Below, piece by piece: positions 1 to 8,455 of a stretch of 64,000 bases of DNA; the stretch's first letter is position 1, and each line of letters begins with the position of its first letter. A program made the translations under genes and the position numbers. The stretch spans positions 1 through 64,000 of the forward strand of contig CAYTFK010000002.1 of NCBI GenBank assembly GCA_964436865.1. The letters are read 5' to 3'. The notes under the pieces are model-generated. The model saw only the letters and a list, made by a program, of their open reading frames with translations. It did not search any database and was not told the origin of the DNA. This stretch comes from JAXGPP01 sp964436865. Lineage in GTDB: Bacteria; Planctomycetota; Planctomycetia; Pirellulales; Thermoguttaceae.

Positions 1-43
1 ACCCTATCCTACACTCTTTCCCTACACGACGCTCTTCCGATCT
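1..43 (+). other. Illumina TruSeq P5-side adapter remnant (not genomic)
   Basis: Bases 11-43 match the Illumina read-1 sequencing primer/adapter, ending in the characteristic GCTCTTCCGATCT. Bases 3-10 (CCTATCCT) equal the TruSeq i5 index known as D503, and bases 1-2 fit the end of the P5 arm. The order P5 end, i5 index, read-1 primer is exactly that of a dual-indexed library molecule, so the whole stretch is library-derived. Genomic sequence starts at base 44. The porin reading frame is open from base 46 but hits a TAG that straddles the junction (43-45). Confidence 0.97.
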
Positions 44-45
44 AG

Positions 46-1158
46 GAGGAGCAGGAAGACGAACGGCCGCCGGCCCTGTTCGGCAGCTTCCTGCACGGCA
101 GGGGCGGCATCACCGCCGAGTACCTCTATACCGGCGAGGTCTTCACCAATGCCCGCGGCGGACTGAACACGAACCGGGCGACCGAGTACAACGGTCTGCT
201 GGATCTCATGCTGACCGCCGATCTGGACGAGATCGGCTTCTTCCCCGGCGGCACACTCTTCATCTGGGGCCAGAATCACCACGGTCAGGGGCTGACCGAT
301 CAGTACGTCGGCGATTTTCAGGTGCTGAGCAATATCGACGCGCCAGACTTCACCCAGGTGAGCGAATACTGGTGGGAGCGTTCCATCTGGGACGACTGCC
401 TGACATTCCGCGTCGGCAAGCAGGACGCCAACAGCAGTTTTGGGTTTGTCGACATGGCGGCCGACTTTGTGCAGTCGTCATACGGGTTCCATCCGACGAT
501 CCCCATGCCCAGCTATCCCGACCCGAGCATGGCCGCCGTCGTCTTTTTTCGCCCGCGGGAGTCGCTGGTGTTGATGGCCGGGGTCTGGGATGGCCGCCCC
601 GATGGCGGCAATTGGGGATTTTCAGGCAGCGGTGTGACATTCTCGATTGCCGAAATGCACGTCGAATATGAACTATCGCCCGGCCAGCCGGGCCGGTTCC
701 ACGCGGGCCTGTGGTATCACAGCGACGAGTGGGCCGATCTCACGCCCGGATCCGACCGCATGCTGCGGGGCATGCACGGAACTTACTGCGGCTGGGAGCA
801 GTTGGTGCTGCCTGAGAACCCCGACGACGAAGACGACGGGCAGGGTCTTGGCTTATTCGCCCAGTACGGCTGGGCCCCCCAGGATCGCAGCGAAGCGCAC
901 CAATACTTCGGCGCGGGCCTCGTTTACACGGGTCTCATCCCCGAGCGCGACGAAGACCGCATCGGCCTCGGAGTGGCGACACTGACCTTCAGCGGCCTGC
1001 TGCCCGACTACGAACCGGAGACAGCAATCGAACTCTACTACAAGGCCCAGATCACTCCCTGGATGATGCTCCAGCCGGATCTTCAGTACATTGCCGATCC
1101 CGGCGGCACCGGACGCGACGCTCTGGCGGTCGGCCTGAGATTCAGCATGGCTCTTTGA
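46..1158 (+). CDS. Carbohydrate porin, OprB-like (5'-truncated)
   Basis: This is the C-terminal 370 residues of an outer-membrane beta-barrel protein resembling the OprB family of carbohydrate-selective porins. The frame is open from the adapter junction (base 46) to TGA at 1156-1158. The signal peptide and start codon are missing because the contig ends here, so the internal ATG at 208 is not the true start. Visible features fit a barrel: alternating aromatic and hydrophobic strands, Gly/Asp-rich turns, an early segment with LFIWGQNHHGQG, and a terminal strand ALAVGLRFSMAL that ends in a hydrophobic residue as outer-membrane proteins usually do. By family knowledge it would admit sugars passively across the outer membrane. 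The assignment to OprB is from overall pattern, not from a search. Confidence 0.72.
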   Translation, partial: EEQEDERPPALFGSFLHGRGGITAEYLYTGEVFTNARGGLNTNRATEYNGLLDLMLTADLDEIGFFPGGTLFIWGQNHHGQGLTDQYVGDFQVLSNIDAPDFTQVSEYWWERSIWDDCLTFRVGKQDANSSFGFVDMAADFVQSSYGFHPTIPMPSYPDPSMAAVVFFRPRESLVLMAGVWDGRPDGGNWGFSGSGVTFSIAEMHVEYELSPGQPGRFHAGLWYHSDEWADLTPGSDRMLRGMHGTYCGWEQLVLPENPDDEDDGQGLGLFAQYGWAPQDRSEAHQYFGAGLVYTGLIPERDEDRIGLGVATLTFSGLLPDYEPETAIELYYKAQITPWMMLQPDLQYIADPGGTGRDALAVGLRFSMAL

Positions 1159-1185
1159 TTATGAATCCGCCGACCGCGGCTTGAG

Positions 1186-2601
1186 TCAGGCTCGAAACAG
1201 CCTTCGGGCAAGCCAACCGCGCGGCAGGTCGGCAACCAACACCGGGCGTGGATCGCCAATCGCCGCCAGGACTGCCTCGGCCGCCAGGTAGCCGCTGCGG
1301 ACCGCCCCTTCCATCGTCGCGGGCCAGCCGGTGGCCGTCCAGTCGCCCGCCAGGGCCAGATTGCTGATAGGCGTCCGTTGGCCCGGCCGCAGATCGTCAA
1401 TACCCGGCCGGGGCGAAAAGACGGCTTCCGGGTACTCCAGCACGCGCCAGCGAATCGGCCGCGACCGTTCCGCCTCCGGCCAGACTTTCACGAGTTCCTT
1501 CCATACCTGGCGAAAAACTGCCTCCCGGTCGCCCCCAACTAGCGCGTGCGACGCGCTGATCACGACTTGGTAGTGATATCCACCGGCAGCCGGCCCGCGA
1601 TCGAATACCCATTGGCCCAACCGGCCCACGAGCGCGGCATCGCGAGCGCCCTCGATCGGCCGGTCGACCCAGATGTGCACCGAAGTGATCGATGCCGCTT
1701 CCAGCCTCGCCGCACCGTCCAACATCGGTAGTCGGCACCGGACCTGGTCACCGAGGAGCGTCGGAGCCATCCGCCAGGGCACCGCGAGCACGTAGTAGTC
1801 GAACGCCCGCTGAGAATTATCGGGCATCACCATGCCGGAGATCCGATCGGCCGTGCCATCAAGCCGGCGAAGCCTTGTCGCCGTGTGCACTATCGTCCCC
1901 CTCTCGGCAAGCCACCGGGCCACGCGATGATCGTAGATTTCGCCCAGCGGCACCCGTGGCACCTGCACTTCATAGGCCCGGCGGGCGGCCAGGAAGCCGT
2001 CGACAAACACCTGCCGGGCAGCCCCCACCGACACGCGTTCGAGCGTCTCACTGAGCGCGCTGACGATCACTACCGACCAGAACCGCTCACGAGCCTGAGC
2101 CGTCACCTTCTGCCGATCCAGCCACTCGCCAAAAGCAAGCGCGTCGTGCCCCCCTCGCGGCACGCGTGCCAGGCGGCCGAGTGTCCGCACAATCTGCCAG
2201 CGATCGGCCAGGCTGAGGTAGCTGAGGCCGAGCAGACTCGGAGCAAGGTGCAACGGCGCCGGCAGAAGAGGGTGGGCGGCCAGCGTACATCTTCGGCCGT
2301 TGGGACCGATGAATTCCACCCGGCAGCGGCGCTCGAAGCAGTCGGCTGTCCCTGTCGTCTGACAGAAATCGTCGAAGTTCGTGCAGCAGCCCATCGCCAC
2401 GTGCTGGCAGTGATCCACCAGTTCGCCCGACCCCGGATCGCAGAACGAGCCGGCACGGCCTCCCAACATCCGCCGGGCTTCGAACAGTTCGACCGCCACA
2501 CCCCGCCGGGTGAGAGCAACCGCCGCGGCCAAACCGGCCAGCCCTCCGCCGATAACACCTACCCTAAGATTGCCTGTCGTGCTTTCCGCCTCGTCGCTCA
2601 T
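1186..2601 (-). CDS. hpnE: Hydroxysqualene dehydroxylase / squalene-associated FAD-dependent desaturase HpnE
   Basis: A 471-residue flavoprotein of the amine-oxidase/phytoene-desaturase fold. It opens with the FAD-binding dinucleotide motif GVIGGGLAGLAAAVAL (about residues 15-30), followed by an acidic residue and the MLGGRAGS segment typical of this family. A second FAD contact (LALAGDWTATGWPATMEGA) lies near the C-terminus. HpnE reduces hydroxysqualene to squalene, the third step of the HpnCDE route from farnesyl diphosphate. It is the last gene of the minus-strand hpnC-hpnD-hpnE operon. Its ATG overlaps the hpnD stop by 4 nt (2598-2601), which implies translational coupling. Length and neighbours agree with the family. 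Confidence 0.93.
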   Translation of the reverse strand: MSDEAESTTGNLRVGVIGGGLAGLAAAVALTRRGVAVELFEARRMLGGRAGSFCDPGSGELVDHCQHVAMGCCTNFDDFCQTTGTADCFERRCRVEFIGPNGRRCTLAAHPLLPAPLHLAPSLLGLSYLSLADRWQIVRTLGRLARVPRGGHDALAFGEWLDRQKVTAQARERFWSVVIVSALSETLERVSVGAARQVFVDGFLAARRAYEVQVPRVPLGEIYDHRVARWLAERGTIVHTATRLRRLDGTADRISGMVMPDNSQRAFDYYVLAVPWRMAPTLLGDQVRCRLPMLDGAARLEAASITSVHIWVDRPIEGARDAALVGRLGQWVFDRGPAAGGYHYQVVISASHALVGGDREAVFRQVWKELVKVWPEAERSRPIRWRVLEYPEAVFSPRPGIDDLRPGQRTPISNLALAGDWTATGWPATMEGAVRSGYLAAEAVLAAIGDPRPVLVADLPRGWLARRLFRA

Positions 2602-3533
2602 GGCAATGTCAGCCTTCGCGGCGGCAGAATAAGCCAGCGGCCGGCAATCCGCATCTTCGGCAGCAGTCCGAGGCTGACTCGCCGGTGCAGCACATCATGT
2701 GGACGCGACGCGATTTCCTCGAGCAGCCGGTAGTAGACGGAGACCATCAGGCCGAAAACCCGCCGGCCATCAGGGCTGAGCCGCTCGACGAGCCGCGCCC
2801 CCTGGCGATAGAGATCCCGGATTCGCGCCACTTCGAATTCAACGAGTCGATCAAACCGGGCGTCGGCCACCCCAGCCGCCAATTCCTGCCGCCCGTACCC
2901 GTACCGTTGCAGATCCTCCTCCGGGAGATAAATGCGGCCCTGACCGGCATCTTCGCGCAGGTCGCGAAGGATGTTGGTGAGTTGAAACGCAAGCCCGCAC
3001 TGGCGAGCCGGCTCCAAAGGCTCTTCGCCGTCGTAGCCCCACACGTGAATGCACGCCAGACCGACGGCCGAGGCCACGCGGTGGCAGTACTCGGCCAGTT
3101 CCTCGAATGTCGCGTAGCAGTGCCGGTCGAGATCCATTTCCACCCCGTCGATCACGGCAAACAAATGGTGCACGGGTATTGCATACCGTCGCACCGCGTC
3201 GGCCAGGGCGGGCATCATCGCGCGGCCGCGGTCTTCGCCGACCGCAGGGTCAATATGGCCACACTTGCCGGGGCCGGGCAGGGGAGTAGTCTCGCAAAGC
3301 GACGCCGACACCGCATCACGCCACCTGGCCAGCGCGTTCCGGCGGTGGTCCAACGGCGCCTCGCAGTCGACGATGTCGTCGGTATGCCGCATGAAAGCAT
3401 AAATGGCATCCATCGCGCGTCGCTTGGCACGCGGCAGGACGGCAAAGCACGGGTAGAAGCTCGATCGCGATTGCCTCGTCATGCAACGGCAGAAGCGATA
3501 GCTCTGGTCGACCTCCTTCCGACCGAAGTTCAT
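2598..3533 (-). CDS. hpnD: Presqualene diphosphate synthase HpnD
   Basis: A 311-residue trans-isoprenyl diphosphate synthase of the squalene/phytoene synthase family. Both Asp-rich motifs that bind Mg and the substrate diphosphates are present: RHTDDIVD near residue 52 and NILRDLREDAGQGRIYLP near residue 185. HpnD condenses two farnesyl diphosphates to presqualene diphosphate. I chose the ATG at 3531-3533 (MNFGRKEVDQSYRFC): it overlaps the hpnC stop by 4 nt, and the 33-residue upstream extension is Pro/Gly/Ala-rich and lies inside hpnC. It is the middle gene of the hpnCDE operon, coupled by 4-nt overlaps on both sides. Confidence 0.93.
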   Translation of the reverse strand: MNFGRKEVDQSYRFCRCMTRQSRSSFYPCFAVLPRAKRRAMDAIYAFMRHTDDIVDCEAPLDHRRNALARWRDAVSASLCETTPLPGPGKCGHIDPAVGEDRGRAMMPALADAVRRYAIPVHHLFAVIDGVEMDLDRHCYATFEELAEYCHRVASAVGLACIHVWGYDGEEPLEPARQCGLAFQLTNILRDLREDAGQGRIYLPEEDLQRYGYGRQELAAGVADARFDRLVEFEVARIRDLYRQGARLVERLSPDGRRVFGLMVSVYYRLLEEIASRPHDVLHRRVSLGLLPKMRIAGRWLILPPRRLTLP

Positions 3534-4468
3534 CGTGCGTCCCCCGGCAGCTTCCCCTGGCGAAGTTGCCACCAGCACCGCGCCAACAACCGGAGCTTGT
3601 CTCGCCGGCTGACCACGGGTCGGGCCGTCCATACGTCGTAGTCCCGACGCCGGATCGCATCCAGCACCGCCAGCCCGCCATTGGCAAAAAGGGCCACGTC
3701 GAGCCGCAGTTCCGGAGGCAACAGCCGCACCAGCGGCAGGCCGCGGCGCAACCAGCCCTCTGCCTCGGTGACTTCGGCAGCCAGCAATCGCCGGAAGGCT
3801 CCGTCGGCCTCACGCCGGGCGAACTGCTCTTCGCCGTAGCCAAAACGGCGGCAGTGAACCTGGGGAAGATAGATCCGGCCGCGGTCCCAATCGCGGGCCA
3901 CATCCTGCCAGTGGTTTGCCAATTGCAGGCCGGTCGAGATCGAATCGGAAAGCGCCCCGCGCTGGTTGTCGTGGCAGCGGCCAAGATAGAGCACCAGCCG
4001 GCCCACCGGGTTGGCAGAGTAGCGGCAGTACTCCAGAAGTTCGTCCAGGGTTTCGTACCGGCAAATCTTCTGGTCCTGCCGGAACGCGACCAGCAAGTCA
4101 GTAAACGGATCGGGGGGAATACCGAATTCTTCGATGGTTTGCCGCAAGGCAACAAACACGGGGTGCGACACACGGCCGCGGTAGCAGTCGCGGAGTTGCT
4201 CCTCCCACCAGTCCAATAGCGATAGGCTTCGCCCCGGATCGCCCGTTTCGTCGGCCAGATCGTCCGCCCAGCGGCAGTAGGCGTAAATATGGTAGAAATG
4301 CCGCCGCAGCCCCCGCGGCAAAAGCAGGCTCGCCACGGTGAAATTCTCATAATGCCGCCGGGCCAGCCGCCGGCAGTAACGGCGGGCCTGCCCCACGGTC
4401 GGGCTCTTGGGCCGCCGGGCGTCGGGACCGTACAATTGCAGCTCAGTGGCGAATGCGGCATCAGGCAT
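3530..4468 (-). CDS. hpnC: Hydroxysqualene synthase HpnC
   Basis: A 312-residue paralogue of HpnD in the squalene/phytoene synthase family. It carries the two metal-binding motifs in HpnC form: CRWADDLADETGD near residue 67, and NHWQDVARDWDRGRIYLP near residue 172. HpnC turns presqualene diphosphate into hydroxysqualene, between HpnD and HpnE. The start MPDAAFATEL (4466-4468) is preferred because the longer frame would run into the divergent ispH start. It is the first gene of the operon and is separated from ispH, read the other way, by only 37 bp. That gap must hold or be overlapped by both promoters. Confidence 0.93.
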   Translation of the reverse strand: MPDAAFATELQLYGPDARRPKSPTVGQARRYCRRLARRHYENFTVASLLLPRGLRRHFYHIYAYCRWADDLADETGDPGRSLSLLDWWEEQLRDCYRGRVSHPVFVALRQTIEEFGIPPDPFTDLLVAFRQDQKICRYETLDELLEYCRYSANPVGRLVLYLGRCHDNQRGALSDSISTGLQLANHWQDVARDWDRGRIYLPQVHCRRFGYGEEQFARREADGAFRRLLAAEVTEAEGWLRRGLPLVRLLPPELRLDVALFANGGLAVLDAIRRRDYDVWTARPVVSRRDKLRLLARCWWQLRQGKLPGDAR

Positions 4469-4505
4469 GACCGCATTATGATGCCTTCTTTGCGACGAGG
4501 AAACC

Positions 4506-5441
4506 ATGCGAATTCTGCTGGCCGCGCCTCGCGGGTTTTGCGCCGGCGTCAATATGGCGATCGAGTGTCTCGAACTGGCCCTCAGCCGCTTCGGGGCACC
4601 GATCTACGTCTATCACGAGATCGTCCACAATAAGTGGGTCGTCGAGCATTTCCGCAGCCAGGGAGTTGTGTTTGTCAACGGATTGGATGAAGTCCCGCCG
4701 GGCTCACACCTCCTCTACTCGGCCCACGGCGTCTCACCCCAGCTTCGCCGGCAGGCGGAAAAGCGGTCGCTCAAGACTATCGACGCCACCTGCCCGCTGG
4801 TGACTAAGGTCCACCGCGAGGCGATCCGCTTCGCCAGTGAAGGCTACACCATCGTGCTCATCGGCCATGCCGGACACGATGAGGTGGTCGGGACCATGGG
4901 CGAGGCGCCGGCGGCGATTCGTCTGGTGGCCGATGTCGAGGAGGTCGATCGGCTGGAAATTCCCGGCGACAGCAAGGTCGCCTACCTCACGCAGACAACG
5001 CTTTCCGTCGACGACGCCGCCCAGATCATCGGCCGGCTGAAGGAACGGTTTCCCCATATCATCGGCCCCGCTCGCGACGACATCTGTTACGCCACGCAGA
5101 ACCGTCAGGAAGCGGTGCGGACGCTCGCCCGCGAGGCCGACATGGCACTGGTGATCGGCAGCCAGAACAGCTCGAACAGTCAGCGGCTCGCCGAATTGGC
5201 CCGTGCGCAGGGCATCGCCGCCTACCTGATCGACGGTGCCGCCGAGATCGATCCGGCATGGTTCAACGGTGATGAAACGGTGCTCGTTACCGCCGGCGCC
5301 AGCGCCCCCGAGACCGTGGTTCAGGAGTGCGTCGCCGCCCTGCAAAGCCAGTTCAATGCTACCGTCGAGCCGCGCGTGGTCCGCGAGGAGGACGTTCACT
5401 TCGTGCTCCCCCGCGAATTGCGGCTTGTTGAGCATCATTGA
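4506..5441 (+). CDS. ispH: 4-hydroxy-3-methylbut-2-enyl diphosphate reductase IspH (LytB)
   Basis: A 311-residue [4Fe-4S] enzyme that makes IPP and DMAPP from HMBPP in the last step of the MEP pathway. The three cluster cysteines are visible: Cys12 (PRGFCAG), Cys96 (DATCPLV) and Cys194 (DDICYATQNRQ). Also present are the substrate contacts His41 (EIVHNKWV), His124 and the proton donor Glu126 (HAGHDEVVGT), matching the numbering of the E. coli enzyme. The start is preceded by a GAGGAAACC ribosome-binding site. It is divergent from the hpnCDE operon, which consumes its products after chain elongation. An enolase-superfamily gene follows 22 nt downstream in the same direction. Confidence 0.96.
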   Translation: MRILLAAPRGFCAGVNMAIECLELALSRFGAPIYVYHEIVHNKWVVEHFRSQGVVFVNGLDEVPPGSHLLYSAHGVSPQLRRQAEKRSLKTIDATCPLVTKVHREAIRFASEGYTIVLIGHAGHDEVVGTMGEAPAAIRLVADVEEVDRLEIPGDSKVAYLTQTTLSVDDAAQIIGRLKERFPHIIGPARDDICYATQNRQEAVRTLAREADMALVIGSQNSSNSQRLAELARAQGIAAYLIDGAAEIDPAWFNGDETVLVTAGASAPETVVQECVAALQSQFNATVEPRVVREEDVHFVLPRELRLVEHH

Positions 5442-5463
5442 GCAACGCCAATTTTGCCCCTCC

Positions 5464-6513
5464 ATGACCATCACTGACCTAGAATTCTATCTGGTCGAGA
5501 TCTCCTGCGACGGCCGCGGTCGTCCGCTCCGATCGCTCCTCGTGCGTCTGGCTACCGACGCGCGTCTGGAGGGCTGGGGCGAAGCGGCGATCGCCTGGCG
5601 ACCGTCGGAACTCGCTCCACGCCGCGATTCGCTCCTGCCCCTGCTGGCCGGGCGAAGTGTCTTCGACATCGAAGAGCTACAATCGCTCGCCGATCTCGAC
5701 CCGCCGCCGTTACGGGCCGCGGTCGAAATGGCGTCGTGGGATCTGGTGAGCCGATCCGCCGGCCAACCATTGTGCCATCTGCTAGGTGGCCGTTATCGCC
5801 GCCGCGTGCCGCTGGCCGTCCGGCTGCACGGACGCGCCGAAGGGGAAATTGTGGCCCTCTCACGGGAGATGGCCGACCGCGGCTTTCATACCCAGGTGGT
5901 CTGCTCCAGCGGCGACTTGGAGCAGGACATCTCGCAACTGCTGGCGGTTCGCGAAACGGCCGGCCCTCGGGTGCAGGTCCGTCTCGACGCTGCCAGCCAG
6001 TACGACATGGACACTGCCCGTGCCTTGTGCCGCGCGCTGGAGGGGGAGAACGTGGAGTTCGTGCTCGACCCGCTCCGCGGCGCGAGCCTCGACGAAACCG
6101 CTTCGCTGCGGCGCCAGACGACCATCCCGCTGGCCGTGGGACGGCCTTTGCACAAGCCCGCCGACGTGCTGGCCACGGTTCGCTGCGGCGCCGCGTCCCA
6201 GATTGTCGTCGACCCTGCCCGGCTGGGCGGCCTCGTTCCGTCGCGAAAATCCGGCGCGATTGCCCAGGCTGCCGGGATCGATGCCTGCGTGGGCGGCGTT
6301 CACTCGCTGGGAATTGCCACTGCGGCGGTGCTGCAGCTTGCCGCCGCCACGCCGGCCTTCTCCGGCGCAAGTGAATGCTGCTACCACGCCCTGCAAGACG
6401 ACCTGCTCGTCGAACGCCTGGAGATTATCGACGGCATGATCACCGTCCCCCATGGCCCCGGACTGGGAGTCGATGTCGACCGCGCAAAGCTGGAACGCTA
6501 TGCCGTGGTGTAA
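5464..6513 (+). CDS. Enolase-superfamily (mandelate racemase / muconate lactonizing-like) protein, active site degenerate
   Basis: A 349-residue protein with the two-domain layout of the mandelate racemase/muconate lactonizing family: an N-terminal capping domain (residues 1-115) and a (beta/alpha) barrel. The barrel landmarks can be placed, but key residues differ. The usual K-x-K pair on strand 2 reads TQV (about 144-146). The first metal ligand Asp175 is kept, the second is Asp202 (VLDPL) where Glu is usual, and the third ligand strand reads PLAVGRP without an acid. The second catalytic Lys position reads VVDPARLGG. The gene starts 22 nt after ispH and is probably cotranscribed. It may be a non-catalytic or diverged member, and its substrate cannot be named. 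Confidence 0.75.
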   Translation: MTITDLEFYLVEISCDGRGRPLRSLLVRLATDARLEGWGEAAIAWRPSELAPRRDSLLPLLAGRSVFDIEELQSLADLDPPPLRAAVEMASWDLVSRSAGQPLCHLLGGRYRRRVPLAVRLHGRAEGEIVALSREMADRGFHTQVVCSSGDLEQDISQLLAVRETAGPRVQVRLDAASQYDMDTARALCRALEGENVEFVLDPLRGASLDETASLRRQTTIPLAVGRPLHKPADVLATVRCGAASQIVVDPARLGGLVPSRKSGAIAQAAGIDACVGGVHSLGIATAAVLQLAAATPAFSGASECCYHALQDDLLVERLEIIDGMITVPHGPGLGVDVDRAKLERYAVV

Positions 6514-6581
6514 GGCGAATCGCGAAAATTCTACGAGAGAATAGCCGCAGCACGCGGAAACATGGGCACGTTTCTGGTGCC

Positions 6582-7019
6582 TTACCCTCGAATGTAGTCG
6601 CGCATGAAGTGGTTCTCCATGGCGAGTACGTGGTGCTCGGCCTTGACCACGTCGCCGATGGAGACCATGCCCACCAGCCGCCCTTTGGCCAGCACAGGGA
6701 GGTGGCGGATGCGATGTTTGGTCATCAATCCCATCGCATCCTCCAACGTTTCGTTGGGCGAACCGGTGATCAGTTCACGGGTCATCACCTCGGCAACCTT
6801 CACCTCCCCAAGGGGCTTGCCCGCGGCACAGGCGTAGAGAATGTCGCGCTCGGTGATAATTCCGCGGACCTGCTCTCCCGACTCCGGATCACGATCGCAG
6901 ACCAGCAGTGACCCGATCCGGTGCCGCACCAGTTCCTTGACCACATCGCCCAATGTCGATTCGGGGCTGATCACGTGGACGCTCGTCCCCTTGCTCTTCA
7001 GGATGTCATGCAGTGTCAT
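6582..7019 (-). CDS. CBS-domain pair protein
   Basis: A 145-residue cytoplasmic protein made of two CBS motifs (about residues 8-65 and 78-135). Repeated signatures are HRIGSLLVCD...GIITERDIL and HRIRHLPVLAKGRLVGMVSIGDVVK, the second ending in the typical GMVSIGD turn. CBS pairs bind adenosine nucleotides such as AMP, ATP or SAM and act as energy or ligand sensors. As a stand-alone pair its target is unknown. The start MTLHDILKSKG (7017-7019) is chosen because it sits directly before the first CBS motif, while the upstream 52 residues have no family likeness. The gene converges with the enolase-like gene; the 68 bp between them show no obvious terminator. Confidence 0.88.
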   Translation of the reverse strand: MTLHDILKSKGTSVHVISPESTLGDVVKELVRHRIGSLLVCDRDPESGEQVRGIITERDILYACAAGKPLGEVKVAEVMTRELITGSPNETLEDAMGLMTKHRIRHLPVLAKGRLVGMVSIGDVVKAEHHVLAMENHFMRDYIRG

Positions 7020-7205
7020 GGCTCGGTCCCTCACCCCCTCAAGGGTAGACTCGTCGGGTGACAACATTCTTCCTATTGCGGCAGACAAATATATCGGCGA
7101 TTTGCGACTTGGGTCAAACTCGCATCTGCCGATTCCGCCGGCCGGGATACAAAATCCACCCTTCAGCGGCAGCAATGCTCGGTCTGCATCAACTTTTGGT
7201 CCGGC

Positions 7206-8399
7206 CTATCGTGGGGGAATCTCGGCGATTCTCAGATTCCGGAACGACAGGTCGGTGGTCGGATCGTGCCCCTGGATCATGATCGAGCCCGGTTCCAGCC
7301 GCAGTCCCTTCCGAGGATTTACATCTGCCGGGCGATTGTCGGTCCAGTCGGTCACCTGGTAGCCGTTGACCCACACCGCGACGTGCCGACTGTCGGCGTG
7401 AATCGTCTTGTGAAACCAGCGGAAATCATCGGCGACGACCTTGCGGGCCGGCTGCCGGCGAAAGATCCCACCCGTCCCGTGATCGACCGGCTTGGTTCGG
7501 TCGCCGTCGTGGTAACCGTTGTGAATCTGGCTTTCGTACCCGTTCATCGCCGGGTCGCCCGGTATGGCACGGTAGAAGATGCCCGAATTGAGCTCTCTGC
7601 CGTTCACGAAGGCCTCGAGCTGCATGGTGAAGTCGCCATACTGTTCTTCCGACTCCAATACGCCGCGACCGTTCTTCACGTTCAACCATCCCTCCGGCGT
7701 AACAGTGAAGCGGCTGGGCATGTCGGGGTAGGTCTTCCATCCGGTCAGGTCCTTGCCGGTGAACATGCTCTTGAGCCCCAGTGGCTTGAGCTTGATGTTG
7801 CGAAACTCGATCTGGCCCTGATTGAACTGCAAGCCGATGTAGCCACGCCCCAGCGGTTTGGGATCCGTGTAGTCGAGAACGTCTCGGCCCTCGATCTGGA
7901 CGGTGAAGTGCCCGCCGTCAGCGATGACCTCCATCGCCTGCCAGTCGGTCTTGGGTTCGACCGCTTGCGCCCTCTTGCGCTGCACAAAACTGCCGGTGGG
8001 AAACTCGCTCACGCCGGGAGCCGCAATGTTCAGCTCGTAGCACTTTCTGGCCACTTCTTCCGGTTTCACCGTCGGGCTGGTCCGCAGAAACACGCCGCTG
8101 TTGGTCGTGGCGGGGCAGCGGAAATCGAATTTCAGCGCGTAATTGCCGAACTGGCTTGTCGTCAAAAGCAATCCGGGCTCTCCCTCCCCGGCGACGATCG
8201 CACCGGCGCGAACCTGCCAATCGGCCTTGCTGGCTGACCTCCAGCCGAAGAGCGTCTCCCCGTCGAAAAGCAGGATCCATCCGTCGTCGAGTTCCTCTGG
8301 CGTGAGCGTGTTCTCGGCGCCGTGGGCCGTCGCGAGAGAAAGGGCGAGCGTGAAGGCGACGACATGCGGCCACAAGGACCATTCATTGCGGTGATTCAT
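7206..8399 (-). CDS. Secreted protein with two DUF1080 (3-keto-disaccharide hydrolase) domains
   Basis: A 397-residue exported protein. Residues 1-28 form a signal peptide (hydrophobic VVAFTLALSLATAHGA). Two copies of the DUF1080 beta-sandwich follow: one begins at WILLFDGETLFGWR (about 41-205) and one at SMFTGKDLTGWKTY (about 210-395). Each has the family's opening F-x-G-x-x-L-x-G-W and an inner NSG(V/I)F segment. DUF1080 domains are related to concanavalin-like lectins, and some act on 3-keto-glycosides; planctomycetes carry many. A short sugar-binding-domain gene lies 56 bp upstream on the same strand, which suggests a shared glycan-related role. Enzyme activity is inferred from family only. 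Confidence 0.88.
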   Translation of the reverse strand: MNHRNEWSLWPHVVAFTLALSLATAHGAENTLTPEELDDGWILLFDGETLFGWRSASKADWQVRAGAIVAGEGEPGLLLTTSQFGNYALKFDFRCPATTNSGVFLRTSPTVKPEEVARKCYELNIAAPGVSEFPTGSFVQRKRAQAVEPKTDWQAMEVIADGGHFTVQIEGRDVLDYTDPKPLGRGYIGLQFNQGQIEFRNIKLKPLGLKSMFTGKDLTGWKTYPDMPSRFTVTPEGWLNVKNGRGVLESEEQYGDFTMQLEAFVNGRELNSGIFYRAIPGDPAMNGYESQIHNGYHDGDRTKPVDHGTGGIFRRQPARKVVADDFRWFHKTIHADSRHVAVWVNGYQVTDWTDNRPADVNPRKGLRLEPGSIMIQGHDPTTDLSFRNLRIAEIPPR

Positions 8400-8455
8400 G
8401 TATCGATTTCTCCGTCACTATCGTGGGCCGAGAGTTGTCGGGCACAGAACTATCA

